Positions 17,926 through 29,908 of a stretch of 64,000 bases of DNA are shown here, piece after piece (positions within the stretch are counted from its first letter, which is position 1; the number at the start of each line of letters is the position of its first letter). This stretch comes from an uncultured Gammaproteobacteria bacterium. Lineage in GTDB: Bacteria; Pseudomonadota; Gammaproteobacteria; Eutrophobiales; Eutrophobiaceae. A program made the translations under genes and the position numbers. Below the pieces are notes generated by a model, which worked only from the letters and a program-made list of their open reading frames with translations, did no database searches and was not told where the DNA came from. The stretch spans positions 1,798,001-1,862,000 of the forward strand of contig OY282354.1 of NCBI GenBank assembly GCA_958295485.1, read 5' to 3'.

Positions 17926-18302
17926 CTGATCAAATCAACAAAAATGGAAACGACATCATAATAAATCAAACGCACCAGTGTCGATTGAATTTTTCCCGAA
18001 ACACCCCTTCCCCCTCACCCTCCGAGAGAGAGCTTTCGCCAGCCATAATTAAGCAGCCATAATTAAGGACACCCATATAATTAAGGGACATGTAATAAAG
18101 GACACCCATGTAATAGGGATGCAATTAAGGACACCCATGCAATAAAGGACACCCATGTAATAGAGGACACCCATATAATTAAGGACACCCACATTATTCC
18201 CCCTTGAGGGGGAGGGTCAGGGTGGGGGGCAGGCAGTCGCCGCGTCGGTTAATTTTCCGTGTATACTCCCAATGGTCGCTAATTGTTGAATAAGCCTGTT
18301 CA
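17926..18302. other. Repeat-rich intergenic region upstream of pyrC
   Basis: These 377 bp separate two divergent genes. They contain an AT-rich start, a CCCCTCACCCTCC run (18009-18022), the 18-bp tandem array (18061-18194), a copy of the dispersed palindromic element (TCCCCCTTGAGGGGGAGG from 18198) and about 70 bp of plausible pyrC promoter DNA with a TATACT hexamer at 18262-18267. Confidence 0.7.
18061..18194. repeat. 18-bp tandem repeat array
   Basis: Six full units matching AATWAAGGACACCCATRY (at 18061, 18094, 18123, 18141, 18159 and 18177) alternate with two shortened ones (15 bp at 18079, 11 bp at 18112). The last four are strictly head to tail. A degenerate start (CCATAATTAAGCAGCCAT) lies at 18043. 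On the other strand the unit reads ATGGGTGTCCTTWATT. There are no unique spacers, so this is not a CRISPR. Confidence 0.92.
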
Positions 18303-19343
18303 GTGAATAAAATTACACTCATAAAGCCGGATGATTTTCATCTCCACCTGCGTGACGGCGCGGCGCTGGCCAGCGTTGTCGGCGACAGCGCCCGGCAATT
18401 CGCCAGGGCCGTTATCATGCCGAACCTGAGCCCACCGGTAGTTTCCGTTGCTCAGGCCATGGCATACAGGCAAAGAATCCTGGATTGTCTGCCTGAATCT
18501 TCCGGGTTCAAACCATTGATGACCTTGTATCTCACCGACAACGCCAATCGGGACGAAGTAGACCGGGTTGTCGATAACGATAACGTTTACGCTTTCAAGT
18601 ACTACCCGGCGGGCGCGACGACCAATGCCGAAGCAGGCGTCACCCATATTGAAAAGGTATTTCCCCTGCTGGAGTACATGGCGGAAAAAGATGTCCCCCT
18701 GCTTGTGCACGGAGAGGTTGCGGATACCGGCGTCGACGTGTTTGATCGGGAAAAAGTCTTTATTGAAAATGTTTTCTCATCCCTGGTTGAGAAAATCAGT
18801 TCACTACGGGTTGTTTTTGAACATATTACTACCATTGATGCAGTGCAGTTCGTAGAAGCCGCATCAGAAAGAATTTCAGCTACAATCACCCCACACCATT
18901 TGGCGTTTAATCGGAACGCTATTTTTCGTGACGGCATCAACCCGCATCATTATTGTCTGCCGATATTAAAAAGGGAGGAGCACAGGCAGGCATTGCTGGA
19001 GGCGGCCACCAGCGGCAGTCCCAAGTTTTTCCTGGGCACCGACAGCGCCCCCCACGCCACAGGCGCGAAAGAAAATGCGTGCGGTTGCGCCGGCATCTAT
19101 AATGCGCACGCGGCCATCGAGATATACGCATCCGTATTCGACAAGATGAACCAACTGGGTTCCCTGGAAAAGTTCGCGAGTAAAAACGGGGCCGGTTTTT
19201 ATCGCCTGCCGCTGAATACCAGGAAGATCACGCTACGAAAAGAGGCGTGGCGCATACCCGACAAACTCGCGTTTGCCGGCAGTGAACTCGCGCCGTTCAT
19301 GGCGGGTGAGACCTGTCGCTGGAAATTAGTCCATGAGCAGTGA
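18303..19343 (+). CDS. pyrC: Dihydroorotase
   Basis: PyrC closes carbamoyl-aspartate to dihydroorotate in pyrimidine synthesis. The 346-residue length and sequence match the class II enzyme of E. coli type. The zinc-binding HxH is in DDFHLHLRDG (H13 and H15), the carboxylated lysine is in YAFKYYPAGATTN (near residue 99), and further metal ligands are seen in LLVHGEV, FEHITT and FLGTDSAPH. Translation begins at a GTG (18303), the only start that keeps the conserved N-terminus. It overlaps rnt by 11 bp, as in several gammaproteobacteria. Confidence 0.96.
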   Translation: MNKITLIKPDDFHLHLRDGAALASVVGDSARQFARAVIMPNLSPPVVSVAQAMAYRQRILDCLPESSGFKPLMTLYLTDNANRDEVDRVVDNDNVYAFKYYPAGATTNAEAGVTHIEKVFPLLEYMAEKDVPLLVHGEVADTGVDVFDREKVFIENVFSSLVEKISSLRVVFEHITTIDAVQFVEAASERISATITPHHLAFNRNAIFRDGINPHHYCLPILKREEHRQALLEAATSGSPKFFLGTDSAPHATGAKENACGCAGIYNAHAAIEIYASVFDKMNQLGSLEKFASKNGAGFYRLPLNTRKITLRKEAWRIPDKLAFAGSELAPFMAGETCRWKLVHEQ

Positions 19344-19974
19344 AAAAAACAATGCCGTCGCTAACCGCTTCAGGGGTTATTATCCTGTCGTTGTGGACGT
19401 GGAAACGGCAGGTTTTAATCCTGACAAAGATGCGCTGCTTGAAATAGCGGCAGTTTTCCTGCAAGTTGATATTGATGGCAGGTGGCGCCTGGAGGAAACC
19501 ATATCAAAGCATACCCAGCCTTTCCCGGGCGCAAACCTGGACAAGGCGGCGCTGGAATTCACCGGTATCGACCCCGACAATCCCTTTAGAAAAGAAATCG
19601 CCGTGCCTGAGAAAGAGGCCTTGCGCGACATCTTCCGGGCAACCAGGAGCGCCATGAAACAGCATGGGTGCAGCCGCGCCATATTGGTAGGGCATAATCC
19701 CTCTTTTGATTTGAGTTTCATCAATGCCGCGGCCGCCAGGTCGGGTTTAAAGCGTAACCCCTTTCACCCGTTCAGCGCCTTCGATACGGCGACGCTGGGA
19801 GGGTTGGCTTACGGCCAGACTGTATTGTCCCGCGCAGCCCAGGCTGCGGGTCTGAAATGGGAGCAGGATGAAGCGCATTCGGCTCAATACGACGCTGAGC
19901 GCACCGCTGAATTATTTTGTAATATCGTCAACCTCTGGGACTTGACCCGCATTTCTCGTCAGGGGATGCGATGA
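19333..19974 (+). CDS. rnt: Ribonuclease T
   Basis: RNase T is a DEDDh-family 3'-5' exonuclease that trims tRNA, 5S and 23S rRNA ends. The 213-residue protein has the first motif as VVDVETAGF (D22, E24), the second as VGHNPSFDLSF and the third as HSAQYDAERTAELF, with the family segment GYYPVVVDVET at the start. The ATG lies within the last codons of pyrC, indicating translational coupling. Its length agrees with the E. coli enzyme (215). Confidence 0.95.
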   Translation: MSSEKNNAVANRFRGYYPVVVDVETAGFNPDKDALLEIAAVFLQVDIDGRWRLEETISKHTQPFPGANLDKAALEFTGIDPDNPFRKEIAVPEKEALRDIFRATRSAMKQHGCSRAILVGHNPSFDLSFINAAAARSGLKRNPFHPFSAFDTATLGGLAYGQTVLSRAAQAAGLKWEQDEAHSAQYDAERTAELFCNIVNLWDLTRISRQGMR

Positions 19975-20103
19975 GCGCGCCGGATTTTTGCGGCTGGCCA
20001 GCGCCGGCGACGATGAGCATAGCGGTAGCCATAGTTGGGGAAGCAGGCTCCTGCCAGCCGCAAAAAGACCAGCGAGGGCACATCCGGCGCAGTCTGACGT
20101 GAT

Positions 20104-20182
20104 AACAAAGTGATAAACTCTCGTAACTCGTTGACAGCAGAGAACTTGCCATTGATGACCAGCGACCTGGTGAGAAATGCGG
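20104..20182. repeat. About 80-bp element shared with 58910-58989
   Basis: In the 225-bp gap between rnt and the next gene, the stretch from AACAAAGTGATA to GAGAAATGCGG aligns with 58910-58989 at roughly 70 percent by eye. The best block is CCATTGATGACNAGCGA. Both copies lie in non-coding DNA close upstream of a gene. Its nature is unknown. Confidence 0.6.
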
Positions 20183-20199
20183 GTTGACAACAGGGCGGC

Positions 20200-20967
20200 A
20201 TGTGCTTAATCGTCCTCGCTTATCAGGCCCATCCCGATTTCAAATTGGTCCTGGCCGCAAACCGTGATGAATATTTTGATCGACCTGCAGTTGCAGCAGG
20301 TTATTGGAAGGACTCGCCTGAGACGCTGGCGGGGAGAGACCTGCTCCAGGGAGGGACATGGTTAGGCATCAACAGAAATTTGAGTTTTGCCGCGGTAGCC
20401 AATTATCGGGATAGTGACAGTTCGATGGCAAGCCCGCTATCCAGGGGCTTGCTGGTAAAAGACTTTTTGACCGGCGCGCTTGGCGCGCTTGAATATACGA
20501 ATGCGCTGACGGCGACAAGCGGTGATTACACCGGGTATAACTTTTTGGCCGGCGACGTTGATCACGCGTGTTTTTTCAGCAACCGGGCGGATGAAGTAAA
20601 AGTCCTGACGCCCGGCGTGTATGGGATCAGTAACGGCGACTTTGATGCGCCGTGGCCGAAGGTAGTCAAGGCAAAGAAATCGCTGGTAAAAGAATTAAAC
20701 GCGGCGGGACACTTCAATATTGCAGCGGTATTTTCTTTACTGCATGATGAATCAGTCCCGGCGGCTAAGGATTTGCCGGATACGGGTATCGGCTTCGAAC
20801 GGGAAAGACAACTGGCGCCCGTCTTTGTGACGCTGGACGAGTATGGCACCCGTTCCTCCACTATTATCACGATCGATAAAGATAATGCTGTCGGCTTTTA
20901 TGAAAGAACCCATGACAAGGCGCGCCGGCATATCAGTGACGTGAATTATCATTTTATTGGAAACTGA
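20200..20967 (+). CDS. NRDE (TANGO2) family protein
   Basis: This 255-residue protein starts MCLIVLAYQ and carries ANRDEYFDRPA (residues 20-30), the two defining motifs of the NRDE/TANGO2 family. Further family segments are GRDLLQGGTWLGIN, ANYRD and YGISNGDFDAPWPK. The function in bacteria is unsettled; the eukaryotic homologue is linked to lipid/heme handling and Golgi organisation. The gene follows rnt and is separated by 13 bp from the downstream hydrolase, suggesting an operon. Confidence 0.9.
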   Translation: MCLIVLAYQAHPDFKLVLAANRDEYFDRPAVAAGYWKDSPETLAGRDLLQGGTWLGINRNLSFAAVANYRDSDSSMASPLSRGLLVKDFLTGALGALEYTNALTATSGDYTGYNFLAGDVDHACFFSNRADEVKVLTPGVYGISNGDFDAPWPKVVKAKKSLVKELNAAGHFNIAAVFSLLHDESVPAAKDLPDTGIGFERERQLAPVFVTLDEYGTRSSTIITIDKDNAVGFYERTHDKARRHISDVNYHFIGN

Positions 20968-20980
20968 CGACTCAAAACTG

Positions 20981-21955
20981 ATGGATTTTGGCTTACAGGG
21001 CAACATTACAAGGAGATTTACTGATCTGCCCTATAACATCAGCTGTATGGATACGGGTTTTATTCGACCGCAATTTGCCGGCGCTTACCTGATTCAGCAG
21101 GACGGCGCGGCAGCCATCATCGAAGCGGGGACCAGTTACTCGGTTCCGGGCTTACTTGAAATAATCAACTACAAGGGGATTTCCAGCGAAGAAGTTTTAT
21201 ACATCATACCGACGCACGTGCACCTGGACCACGCCGGCGGCGCAGGACAACTGATGCAAGCCCTGCCTGGCGCGCGCCTGGTTGTACATCCACGCGGGGC
21301 CAGGCACATGATCGACCCGGACAGACTTTGGCAGGGCGCCTCCAGTGTTTATGGCGAAGATAACATGCATGGCATGTATGGAGAATTGCTGCCTGTTGCC
21401 GAGGAGCGCGTCATGGTTGCCGATGATGGGTTTGAATTGGATTTTAATGGCCGGACCTTGACGTTTATCGACAGCCCCGGCCACGCCAGGCATCATTTTT
21501 CCATCTATGATGAAATGAGCAGGGGGTTTTTTACCGGTGATACGTTTGGCGCGGCATACCGGGAGTTAATCACGAAAGGCCGTCCCTATATGATGCCGAT
21601 TACCACGCCGGTACAGTTTGATCCCGATGCCTGGTATCGGTCCCTGGACAGGTATCTGGAGTTTGAGCCGGAGCGCATGTATGTCACCCACTTTGGCATG
21701 GTTGAAAATGTGCCGCAACTGGCCGGGGACCTGCGTCGGCGCATTCAGTTTCATGCGGAGACTGCAATGAAATATGCGAGGTTTGAAAACCGCTTTCAGT
21801 TGATCAAATCAGCAATCACGGACAGGACCTTGGCAGAATTAAAAAAACTGGGTTGTCCTGTCCCTGGTCCGGCCTGCAAGGGGTTGTTGGAGTTTGATTT
21901 TGATTTGAATGCGGCGGGACTTGAAATCTGGGTGGATCGACTGTCTCCCCCCTGA
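20981..21955 (+). CDS. Metallo-beta-lactamase-fold hydrolase
   Basis: This 324-residue protein has the MBL-fold metal site THVHLDHAGG (HxHxDH), a later SPGHARHH and an FTGDTFG aspartate region, plus a C-terminal YVTHFG histidine. The class includes glyoxalase II, lactonases and many unassigned hydrolases. The C-terminal 100 residues are helical with no recognised motif. The ATG at 20981 was preferred; an upstream in-frame TTG at 20957 would overlap the previous gene. The DNA just after the stop contains a TCCCCCCTGACAAGGGGGCAGGG copy of the dispersed palindrome family. Confidence 0.85.
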   Translation: MDFGLQGNITRRFTDLPYNISCMDTGFIRPQFAGAYLIQQDGAAAIIEAGTSYSVPGLLEIINYKGISSEEVLYIIPTHVHLDHAGGAGQLMQALPGARLVVHPRGARHMIDPDRLWQGASSVYGEDNMHGMYGELLPVAEERVMVADDGFELDFNGRTLTFIDSPGHARHHFSIYDEMSRGFFTGDTFGAAYRELITKGRPYMMPITTPVQFDPDAWYRSLDRYLEFEPERMYVTHFGMVENVPQLAGDLRRRIQFHAETAMKYARFENRFQLIKSAITDRTLAELKKLGCPVPGPACKGLLEFDFDLNAAGLEIWVDRLSPP

Positions 21956-21980
21956 CAAGGGGGCAGGGAGGTTTTGTGAC
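21941..21980. repeat. Dispersed palindromic element between converging genes
   Basis: CTCCCCCCTGACAAGGGGGCAGGGAGG with a flanking GTTTTGTGAC resembles the elements at 35120 and 36951. It overlaps the last codons of the MBL hydrolase and could act as a bidirectional terminator between the two converging genes. Confidence 0.55.
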
Positions 21981-21998
21981 AGGATATTCCGGGCTGTT

Positions 21999-22859
21999 TC
22001 AATCGGCGCTGACATTTTTGACTTCAACTACGGTTTGCGTTTGTTTTCCCAGCCCGTCGATTCCCAGTGTCATCACATCGCCGGCATTGAGGTAAACGGG
22101 CGGTTTCTGCCCTAACCCCACCCCGGGGGGAGTGCCGGTGGAAATCACGTCCCCGGGTTGCAGGCTCACGAACCGGCTTAGATAACTGACGATATAGGCC
22201 GGGTCGAAGATCATGGTTTTGGTGTTGCCGTCCTGATAGCGATGACCGTTGACTTCTAACCACAGGTGCAGGCCAAGCACGTTTTCAATCTCGTCGCAGG
22301 TCACCAGCCACGGACCGATGGGGCCGAAGGTATCGCAACCCTTGCCCTTGTCCCACTGCGTGCCATGATCGAATTGAAAGGCGCGCTCGGACACGTCGTT
22401 GACGATACAATAACCGGCGACGTGGCCCATGGCCTCCTCCCTTGTTGCATAAGCAGTATGCCTGCCGATAACCAAGCCTAACTCCACTTCCCAATCCAGT
22501 TTGGCGCTGTCGCGGGGCTTGATGACGTTATCGTTGGGGCCGCAGATGGCGCTGGTCGCCTTGGTGAATATCTCGGGAAATTCCGGTATGGCCATCCCGG
22601 ACTCCTTGGCGTGATCGGCATAATTCAGGCCTATGCAAAGAAACTTGCCGACGTTGCCGACACAGGGGCCGTAACGTACTTCAGTCTCGACTACAGGCAG
22701 GCGGCGAACGTCGATTTGACGGAGCTTGTCCAGGCCCTCCGGCGTCAATGCGTCGCCATTGATGTCTGCCACGTGTCTCGACAGGTCTCGCAGCTTGCCT
22801 TCATCGTCCAATATGCCGGGTTTTTCCCGACCGGGTTCACCATAGCGTAACAGTTTCAT
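21999..22859 (-). CDS. Fumarylacetoacetate hydrolase family protein (sugar-acid type)
   Basis: This 286-residue protein is of the FAH/2-hydroxyhepta-2,4-diene-1,7-dioate isomerase superfamily, which cleaves C-C bonds of beta-diketo or oxo acids. The metal-binding core is visible: IGLNYADHAKE, WEVELGLVIGR (ExE), DVSERAFQ and STGTPPGVG. The N-terminal MKLLRYGEPGREKPGILD is the pattern of the hydrolase acting on 2,4-diketo-3-deoxy-fuconate or rhamnonate. The neighbouring SDR and UxaA-type genes support that sugar-acid role over aromatic breakdown. AAGGAG precedes the ATG. It is the last gene of the - strand cluster. Confidence 0.82.
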   Translation of the reverse strand: MKLLRYGEPGREKPGILDDEGKLRDLSRHVADINGDALTPEGLDKLRQIDVRRLPVVETEVRYGPCVGNVGKFLCIGLNYADHAKESGMAIPEFPEIFTKATSAICGPNDNVIKPRDSAKLDWEVELGLVIGRHTAYATREEAMGHVAGYCIVNDVSERAFQFDHGTQWDKGKGCDTFGPIGPWLVTCDEIENVLGLHLWLEVNGHRYQDGNTKTMIFDPAYIVSYLSRFVSLQPGDVISTGTPPGVGLGQKPPVYLNAGDVMTLGIDGLGKQTQTVVEVKNVSAD

Positions 22860-22959
22860 TTTTTTCTCCTTCTATATAAGTAGAGTGTCGCAAAAGCCCC
22901 GGCGCCGTCCCGGGAGGTTGCCCCTGTGGGATTAATGCCCCCGTCTGTTCCCTGTTTTT

Positions 22960-24976
<2,017 letters not shown>

Positions 24977-25012
24977 GTTGTATGCCTGTTTATAATCACT
25001 GGTTTCCTGCAA

Positions 25013-25294
25013 TCATTCGCGGGTATGAGGGGGGATATAATCACTCCTCATGTTGTGCAGGTGTACATGCTCGCCCGGATTAATATCGTGCAGCGCAGAG
25101 CCGATGGGTACGCCATATTTCATAATCTTATCACCTTTGGACAAGGTTTGCCGGGCAGCCTTGTGACCCAGTTCCATAGCCTGCATCAAGACGATTTTTT
25201 CCTTGTCGATAGTGACGATTTCACCGGCGCCGGCCTGCTGGCAACATACCAGCACGTTATCTTTCGGATGCAGCAAGATAAATTTCGCTTCCAT
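25013..25294 (-). CDS. UxaA-family dehydratase, small (SAF-domain) subunit
   Basis: This 93-residue protein equals the N-terminal SAF domain of UxaA. It contains QAMELGHKAA and KIMKYGVPIGSALHDINPGEHVHLHNM, and this last segment is conserved across altronate dehydratases and SuyA. It must pair with the large subunit encoded just downstream. GAGAG lies before the ATG. Its upstream flank is a decayed amidohydrolase gene, so the cluster promoter may have been lost or moved. Confidence 0.85.
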   Translation of the reverse strand: MEAKFILLHPKDNVLVCCQQAGAGEIVTIDKEKIVLMQAMELGHKAARQTLSKGDKIMKYGVPIGSALHDINPGEHVHLHNMRSDYIPPHTRE

Positions 25295-25312
25295 CTTTTT
25301 CTCTCATGCAGG

Positions 25313-25500
25313 TTAAAGGCCGTAAAAGGCGCGGGCGTTGCCTCCTGATATCCGTTGCCGAGCATCCACCCCCAGTTCCTGCAGAAATCGGTCGGTAAGA
25401 TCGTTCCATGCCCGGCAGTAGTTCCCGCCAAACCCACTTTCGACGAGATTAGCGGGAATATCTGGTTTGGCCCCGCGTGTATTGTATTTCTCAAATGAAT
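25313..25500 (-). pseudogene. C-terminal remnant of an amidohydrolase gene
   Basis: Reading the - strand from about 25500 to the TAA at 25313 gives an uninterrupted frame: SFEKYNTRGAKPDIPANLV, then a stretch with FGGNYCRAWNDL, and a tail GVDARQRISGGNARAFYGL. NARxFYGL is the usual C-terminus of amidohydrolase-2 family lactonases and hydrolases. Upstream the frame dissolves into low-complexity T-rich DNA and then the phosphatase promoter region, so the first three quarters of the gene are missing. In this cluster it would most likely have been a sugar lactonase or related hydrolase. Confidence 0.75.
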
Positions 25501-25566
25501 GAAATATTACTGTATATTCGGAATAACTAACAAAACAAAAACATTTGTCAATTGAGGGAGATAATT

Positions 25567-27129
25567 TTGATATTTGATTTCAGAGATCGTTGTTTTATAT
25601 GGTTGGGCCTGGTCTTTTTTTCGGTCGGCAGCGCGACGGCGCAGACAGAAAGCCCGGAGGGTTGGTATGCGCAAGGGAAACAAGCGGTGCAAGAGTCACT
25701 TCGGCAAACACCCAATACTCAGCGCGCACGTAACATCATCCTGTTCCTGGGTGACGGCATGGGGGTCTCCACCGTCACCGCGTCCCGCATATTGGACGGC
25801 CAGTTGCGCGGTCAGAGTGGGGAAGAAAACAGTTTGTCGTTCGAGCGACTGCCCCATGTAGCCCTGGCCAAGACCTATAACACCAACCAGCAAACCCCCG
25901 ATTCCGCCGGGACCATGACCGCCATCATGACGGGGGTAAAGACCAAGGCCGGCCTCATTGCCGTCAACCAGCGGGCCCGCCGCAAGGATTGCGCTTCCAC
26001 CAGGGGCAATCACTTGAAGACCTTGTTGGAAGAGTTGGAGACTCGTCGCTATGCCACCGGTATCGTCACCACCTCAAGAGTCACTCATGCCACGCCGGCA
26101 GCCACTTATGCCCATAGCCCGGAAAGATACTGGGAAAATGACGCCTCTATGCCGGCCGAGGCAATACGGCAAGGTTGCACGGATATCGCCAGACAACTGG
26201 TTGCTTTTCCCCACGGTGACGGCCTTGAAGTTGTCATGGGCGGAGGCCGGCAACAGTTCCTCCCACAAGACCAGGTTGACCCGGAATACCCTGATAAAAG
26301 AGGCGGAAGACGAGACGGCATCAACCTCATCGAAGAATGGAAAAAGCGTTATGCAGACGGGCTCTACGTATGGAACCAAGCCCAATTCCAAAAGATAGAC
26401 CCGGAGCGTACCGTCCGGGTATTGGCCTTATTTGAACCTTACAACATGCAATTCGATTCGGACCGGGGACGGGACAAGGCCGGTGAGCCGTCCCTGGCGG
26501 AGATGGCCGGGACGGCAATCCGGATTTTACAAAAGAACAAGCGGGGCTACTTTCTCATGGTTGAAGGCGGTCGTATCGACCGCGCCCATCACTACGGCAA
26601 TGCCTACCGGGCCTTGCACGATACCCGGGCCTTTGCCGAGGCGGTAGCGACGGCAATGGAGCTGGTCGATCAAAAGGAGACACTGATCATCGTCACGGCT
26701 GATCACAGCCACGTGTTTACGCTGGGTGGTTACCCCACGCGCGGCAATCCGATATTGGGAAAAGTCATCAGCAACGACGATCATGGCGCGCCGAAAACCA
26801 TGCCGGAATCGGCCAAAGACGGCAAACCTTACACTACGCTGGGGTATTACAATGGTGATGGATTCGCAGTGCTGGAAGATATAGGGCGCCGCAAAAAAGG
26901 GGTTGATTATGGGCAACCGGGCCGGGCTGATATTACCGGGGTGGACACGACTCAAAGTAATTATTACCAGGAATCCCTGGTGCCCCTAACCGACGAAACT
27001 CACAGCGGCGAGGATGTCGCCATCTTTGCCGGGGGGCCTTGGGCACACCTGTTTCAAGGCGTATATGAACAAAACTATATTTACCACGTCATGCGGCACG
27101 CCTTGCAACTCGACCCACAACCAGAGTAA
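25567..27129 (+). CDS. Alkaline phosphatase (PhoA family)
   Basis: This exported phosphomonoesterase of about 520 residues has a signal peptide (WLGLVFFSVGSATA) and the alkaline phosphatase metal and active-site motifs: FLGDGMG (residues 63-66 region), TPDSAGT with the nucleophilic serine near 114, VEGGRIDRAHH, and TADHSHVFTLGG. The segment NDDHGAPKTMP and the C-terminal SGEDVAIFAGGPWAHLF supply the remaining ligands. Translation probably begins at TTG 25567, placed 7 bp after GGGAG; another TTG lies 5 codons upstream. It would release phosphate in the periplasm. No pho box was recognised. Confidence 0.9.
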   Translation: MIFDFRDRCFIWLGLVFFSVGSATAQTESPEGWYAQGKQAVQESLRQTPNTQRARNIILFLGDGMGVSTVTASRILDGQLRGQSGEENSLSFERLPHVALAKTYNTNQQTPDSAGTMTAIMTGVKTKAGLIAVNQRARRKDCASTRGNHLKTLLEELETRRYATGIVTTSRVTHATPAATYAHSPERYWENDASMPAEAIRQGCTDIARQLVAFPHGDGLEVVMGGGRQQFLPQDQVDPEYPDKRGGRRDGINLIEEWKKRYADGLYVWNQAQFQKIDPERTVRVLALFEPYNMQFDSDRGRDKAGEPSLAEMAGTAIRILQKNKRGYFLMVEGGRIDRAHHYGNAYRALHDTRAFAEAVATAMELVDQKETLIIVTADHSHVFTLGGYPTRGNPILGKVISNDDHGAPKTMPESAKDGKPYTTLGYYNGDGFAVLEDIGRRKKGVDYGQPGRADITGVDTTQSNYYQESLVPLTDETHSGEDVAIFAGGPWAHLFQGVYEQNYIYHVMRHALQLDPQPE

Positions 27130-27352
27130 AAAAACGGACAACCAAATCGCCAAGCCATTGCGCGCTGATGGAATAATGCAACACGTCCATCATCATTTTT
27201 CGCTTCGGCATCCCAGCGCGCTGTTATCTGGCGCCATCGTGTTATTTGATGATATATGCCGGCTGGTTGTGGTAAAATCTCCGCTTCCATGCCGGATTTG
27301 AATTTATTCTGAAAAACAGGGAACCCCCCCGTGACTTTAATTGGTTAGAGAT

Positions 27353-29908
27353 ATGCCTGGAGATATTGCCCGATCCGTCGCGCCGATAAATATCGAAGAC
27401 GAAATGCGTCAATCCTACATGGATTACGCCATGAGCGTCATCGTCGGCAGGGCGTTGCCGGATGTCCGCGATGGGCTCAAACCCGTGCATCGGCGCGTGT
27501 TGTTCGCCATGAATGAAATGGGCAATGATTACAACAAGCCGTACAAGAAATCCGCCCGGGTGGTTGGCGACGTCATCGGCAAGTATCACCCGCACGGGGA
27601 TTCCGCGGTTTACGACACGATAGTGCGCATGGCCCAGAATTTTTCATTACGCTACGTGTTGGTGGACGGGCAGGGTAATTTCGGGTCGGTGGACGGCGAT
27701 GCGCCGGCCGCCATGCGCTATACCGAAGTGCGCATGTCGAGGATCGCCCATGAATTGCTGGAGGATATAGACAAGGAAACCGTTGATTATGCCCTGAACT
27801 ATGACGGCGCGGAACAGGAACCCGTGGTGCTGCCGGCCCGCCTGCCTAACCTGTTGGTCAATGGTTCCAGCGGCATTGCCGTCGGCATGGCGACGAATAT
27901 CCCGCCGCATAACCTGAACGAGGTCATCAACGCCTGTATTGCGCTCATAGATAATGAAGCCCTCAGCACGGAGCAACTGCTTGAGTATATACCAGGCCCC
28001 GATTTCCCGACGGCCGGCATTATTAACGGCTTCCTTGGCATTCACGAAGCCTATCGCACTGGTCGCGGCCGTATCTATATGCGGGCGCGGACCCACGTCG
28101 AGTCCGATGAAAAAGCCGGACAACACAGTATTGTCGTTACCGAATTGCCTTACCAGGTCAATAAGGCGCGACTCCAGGAAAAGATCGCGGAACTCGTTAA
28201 AGACAAGAAATTAACCGGTATTCGTGAACTCCGGGATGAGTCCGACAAGGATGGCATACGCCTGGTCATCGAGTTGCGGCGCGGTGAAATACCGGAAGTC
28301 ATTCTCAATAATCTATACCAATTTACCGCGATGCAAAGTGTCTTCGGCATCAACCTGGTGGCCCTGGATCAAGGCCGGCCGCGCTTGATGACCTTGAAAG
28401 GCATGTTGGAAGCCTTTATCAAGCATCGGCGGGAGGTGGTCACCCGGCGTATCTTGTTTGAACTGCGCAAGGCCAGGAGTCGCGCGCATATATTAGAGGG
28501 ACTGGCAATCGCGTTGGCCAATATCGATCCGATCATCGCCCTCATTAAAAAATCCGCTACGCCGGCCGAGGCGAAACAAGCCTTGCTGGCGCCGCTATGG
28601 CAGCCTGGTGTCGTTATCGGGATGCTGAGACGGGGAGGCGCCGATATTTCAAGGCCGGATGACCTGCCCGACGGCCTGGGCCTGGTGGAGGGGGGGTATC
28701 GGTTGTCGGAAGCGCAGGCCCAGGCCATATTAGATCTACGCCTGCAAAAATTAACTGGTCTCGAGCAGGACAAAATTATCAAGGAATACGAAGAACTGCT
28801 CGAAAAGATAGCTGATTTGCTCGATATTCTTTCACACCCGGAACGCCTGATGGGGGTTATCCGCACGGAACTGCAAGAGCTTCAAGAGCAGTACAGCGAT
28901 GAGCGGCGGACTGAAATCATCGAAGTTCGGCAAGACCTGAGCATGGAAGATTTGATCACGGAACAGGACGTCGTCGTTACCTTATCCCACGCGGGTTATG
29001 CGAAAACACAACCGATGGATACCTACCGGCTGCAACGCCGCGGCGGCAGGGGCAAGTCGGCCACCAACATGAAAGATGAGGATTTCATCGACAAGCTGTT
29101 CATCGCCAGCACCCACGATACCATATTGTGTTTTTCCAGCCTGGGCAGGTTGTATTGGTTGAAAGTTTATGAACTTCCCCAAGCCAGTCGTTCCTCCAAG
29201 GGCAAACCCATCGTCAACCTGCTGCCGTTAAGTGAAGGCGAGCGCATCAGCGCGATTTTGCCCATCCGGGAGTTCAGCGATGATAAATTCGTTTTAATGG
29301 CAACCGAAGACGGCACTACCAAGAAGACGGCGCTGAAAAACTTTTCACGGCCCAGGTCCAGCGGCATCAGGGCGATTGAACTTGCCGGAGATAACCACTT
29401 GGTGGACGTGGCCTTGACGGACGGCAGTCATGACGTGATGTTATTCAGCAACACGGGCAAGGTCATTCGTTTCAGGGAGGCGGATATTCGTCCGATGGGG
29501 AGGACGGCAAAAGGGGTGAGAGGCATTCGCCTGGGCCCGGATGACAAGGTCATCTCCTTGATCATCGTTGAAAGCGGCAAGACAGTACTGACCGCCACCG
29601 AGAACGGTTATGGCAAACGCACGGTGATTGAAGACTACCGGGTACAGACCCGCGGTGGCCAGGGGGTGATATCCATACAGACCAATGCGCGGAATGGGAA
29701 AGTAGTCAGCGCCGAATTGGTTGATCAGGACGATGAAATCATGCTGATCAGCGACCAGGGAACCTTGATCCGCCTGCCCGTCAGCGACGTGTCCGTTGTC
29801 GGTCGTAACACCATGGGCGTCACATTGGTCAACTTGGGTGAAGACGAGAGACTCGCCGGAGTCGAACGGATTATCGAGTACAAGGAAGAGAATAGCGCTG
29901 ACGAATGA
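27353..29908 (+). CDS. gyrA: DNA gyrase subunit A
   Basis: GyrA is the breaking-rejoining subunit of DNA gyrase. The 851-residue protein has the active-site tyrosine in AMRYTEVRM (Y123), the quinolone region [10 protein letters not shown] with S84 and D88 (the susceptible residues at E. coli positions 83 and 87), and a C-terminal beta-pinwheel with the GyrA box QRRGGRGKS, which distinguishes it from ParC. The ATG at 27353 follows AGAG. The 223 bp upstream hold no gene. The stop overlaps the serC start (ATGA), the usual gyrA-serC-pheA order of gammaproteobacteria. Confidence 0.97.
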   Translation: MPGDIARSVAPINIEDEMRQSYMDYAMSVIVGRALPDVRDGLKPVHRRVLFAMNEMGNDYNKPYKKSARVVGDVIGKYHPHGDSAVYDTIVRMAQNFSLRYVLVDGQGNFGSVDGDAPAAMRYTEVRMSRIAHELLEDIDKETVDYALNYDGAEQEPVVLPARLPNLLVNGSSGIAVGMATNIPPHNLNEVINACIALIDNEALSTEQLLEYIPGPDFPTAGIINGFLGIHEAYRTGRGRIYMRARTHVESDEKAGQHSIVVTELPYQVNKARLQEKIAELVKDKKLTGIRELRDESDKDGIRLVIELRRGEIPEVILNNLYQFTAMQSVFGINLVALDQGRPRLMTLKGMLEAFIKHRREVVTRRILFELRKARSRAHILEGLAIALANIDPIIALIKKSATPAEAKQALLAPLWQPGVVIGMLRRGGADISRPDDLPDGLGLVEGGYRLSEAQAQAILDLRLQKLTGLEQDKIIKEYEELLEKIADLLDILSHPERLMGVIRTELQELQEQYSDERRTEIIEVRQDLSMEDLITEQDVVVTLSHAGYAKTQPMDTYRLQRRGGRGKSATNMKDEDFIDKLFIASTHDTILCFSSLGRLYWLKVYELPQASRSSKGKPIVNLLPLSEGERISAILPIREFSDDKFVLMATEDGTTKKTALKNFSRPRSSGIRAIELAGDNHLVDVALTDGSHDVMLFSNTGKVIRFREADIRPMGRTAKGVRGIRLGPDDKVISLIIVESGKTVLTATENGYGKRTVIEDYRVQTRGGQGVISIQTNARNGKVVSAELVDQDDEIMLISDQGTLIRLPVSDVSVVGRNTMGVTLVNLGEDERLAGVERIIEYKEENSADE

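Noticed and set aside
18061..18194. Possible CRISPR or iteron-type origin
   Set aside because: Units are directly adjacent without spacers, no cas, rep or partition genes lie nearby, and the flanks are housekeeping genes. A replication role cannot be supported.
19912..20201. Small - strand frames in the rnt to NRDE gap
   Set aside because: They overlap the 80-bp element, which in its other copy has stops in the matching frame; no ribosome-binding site.
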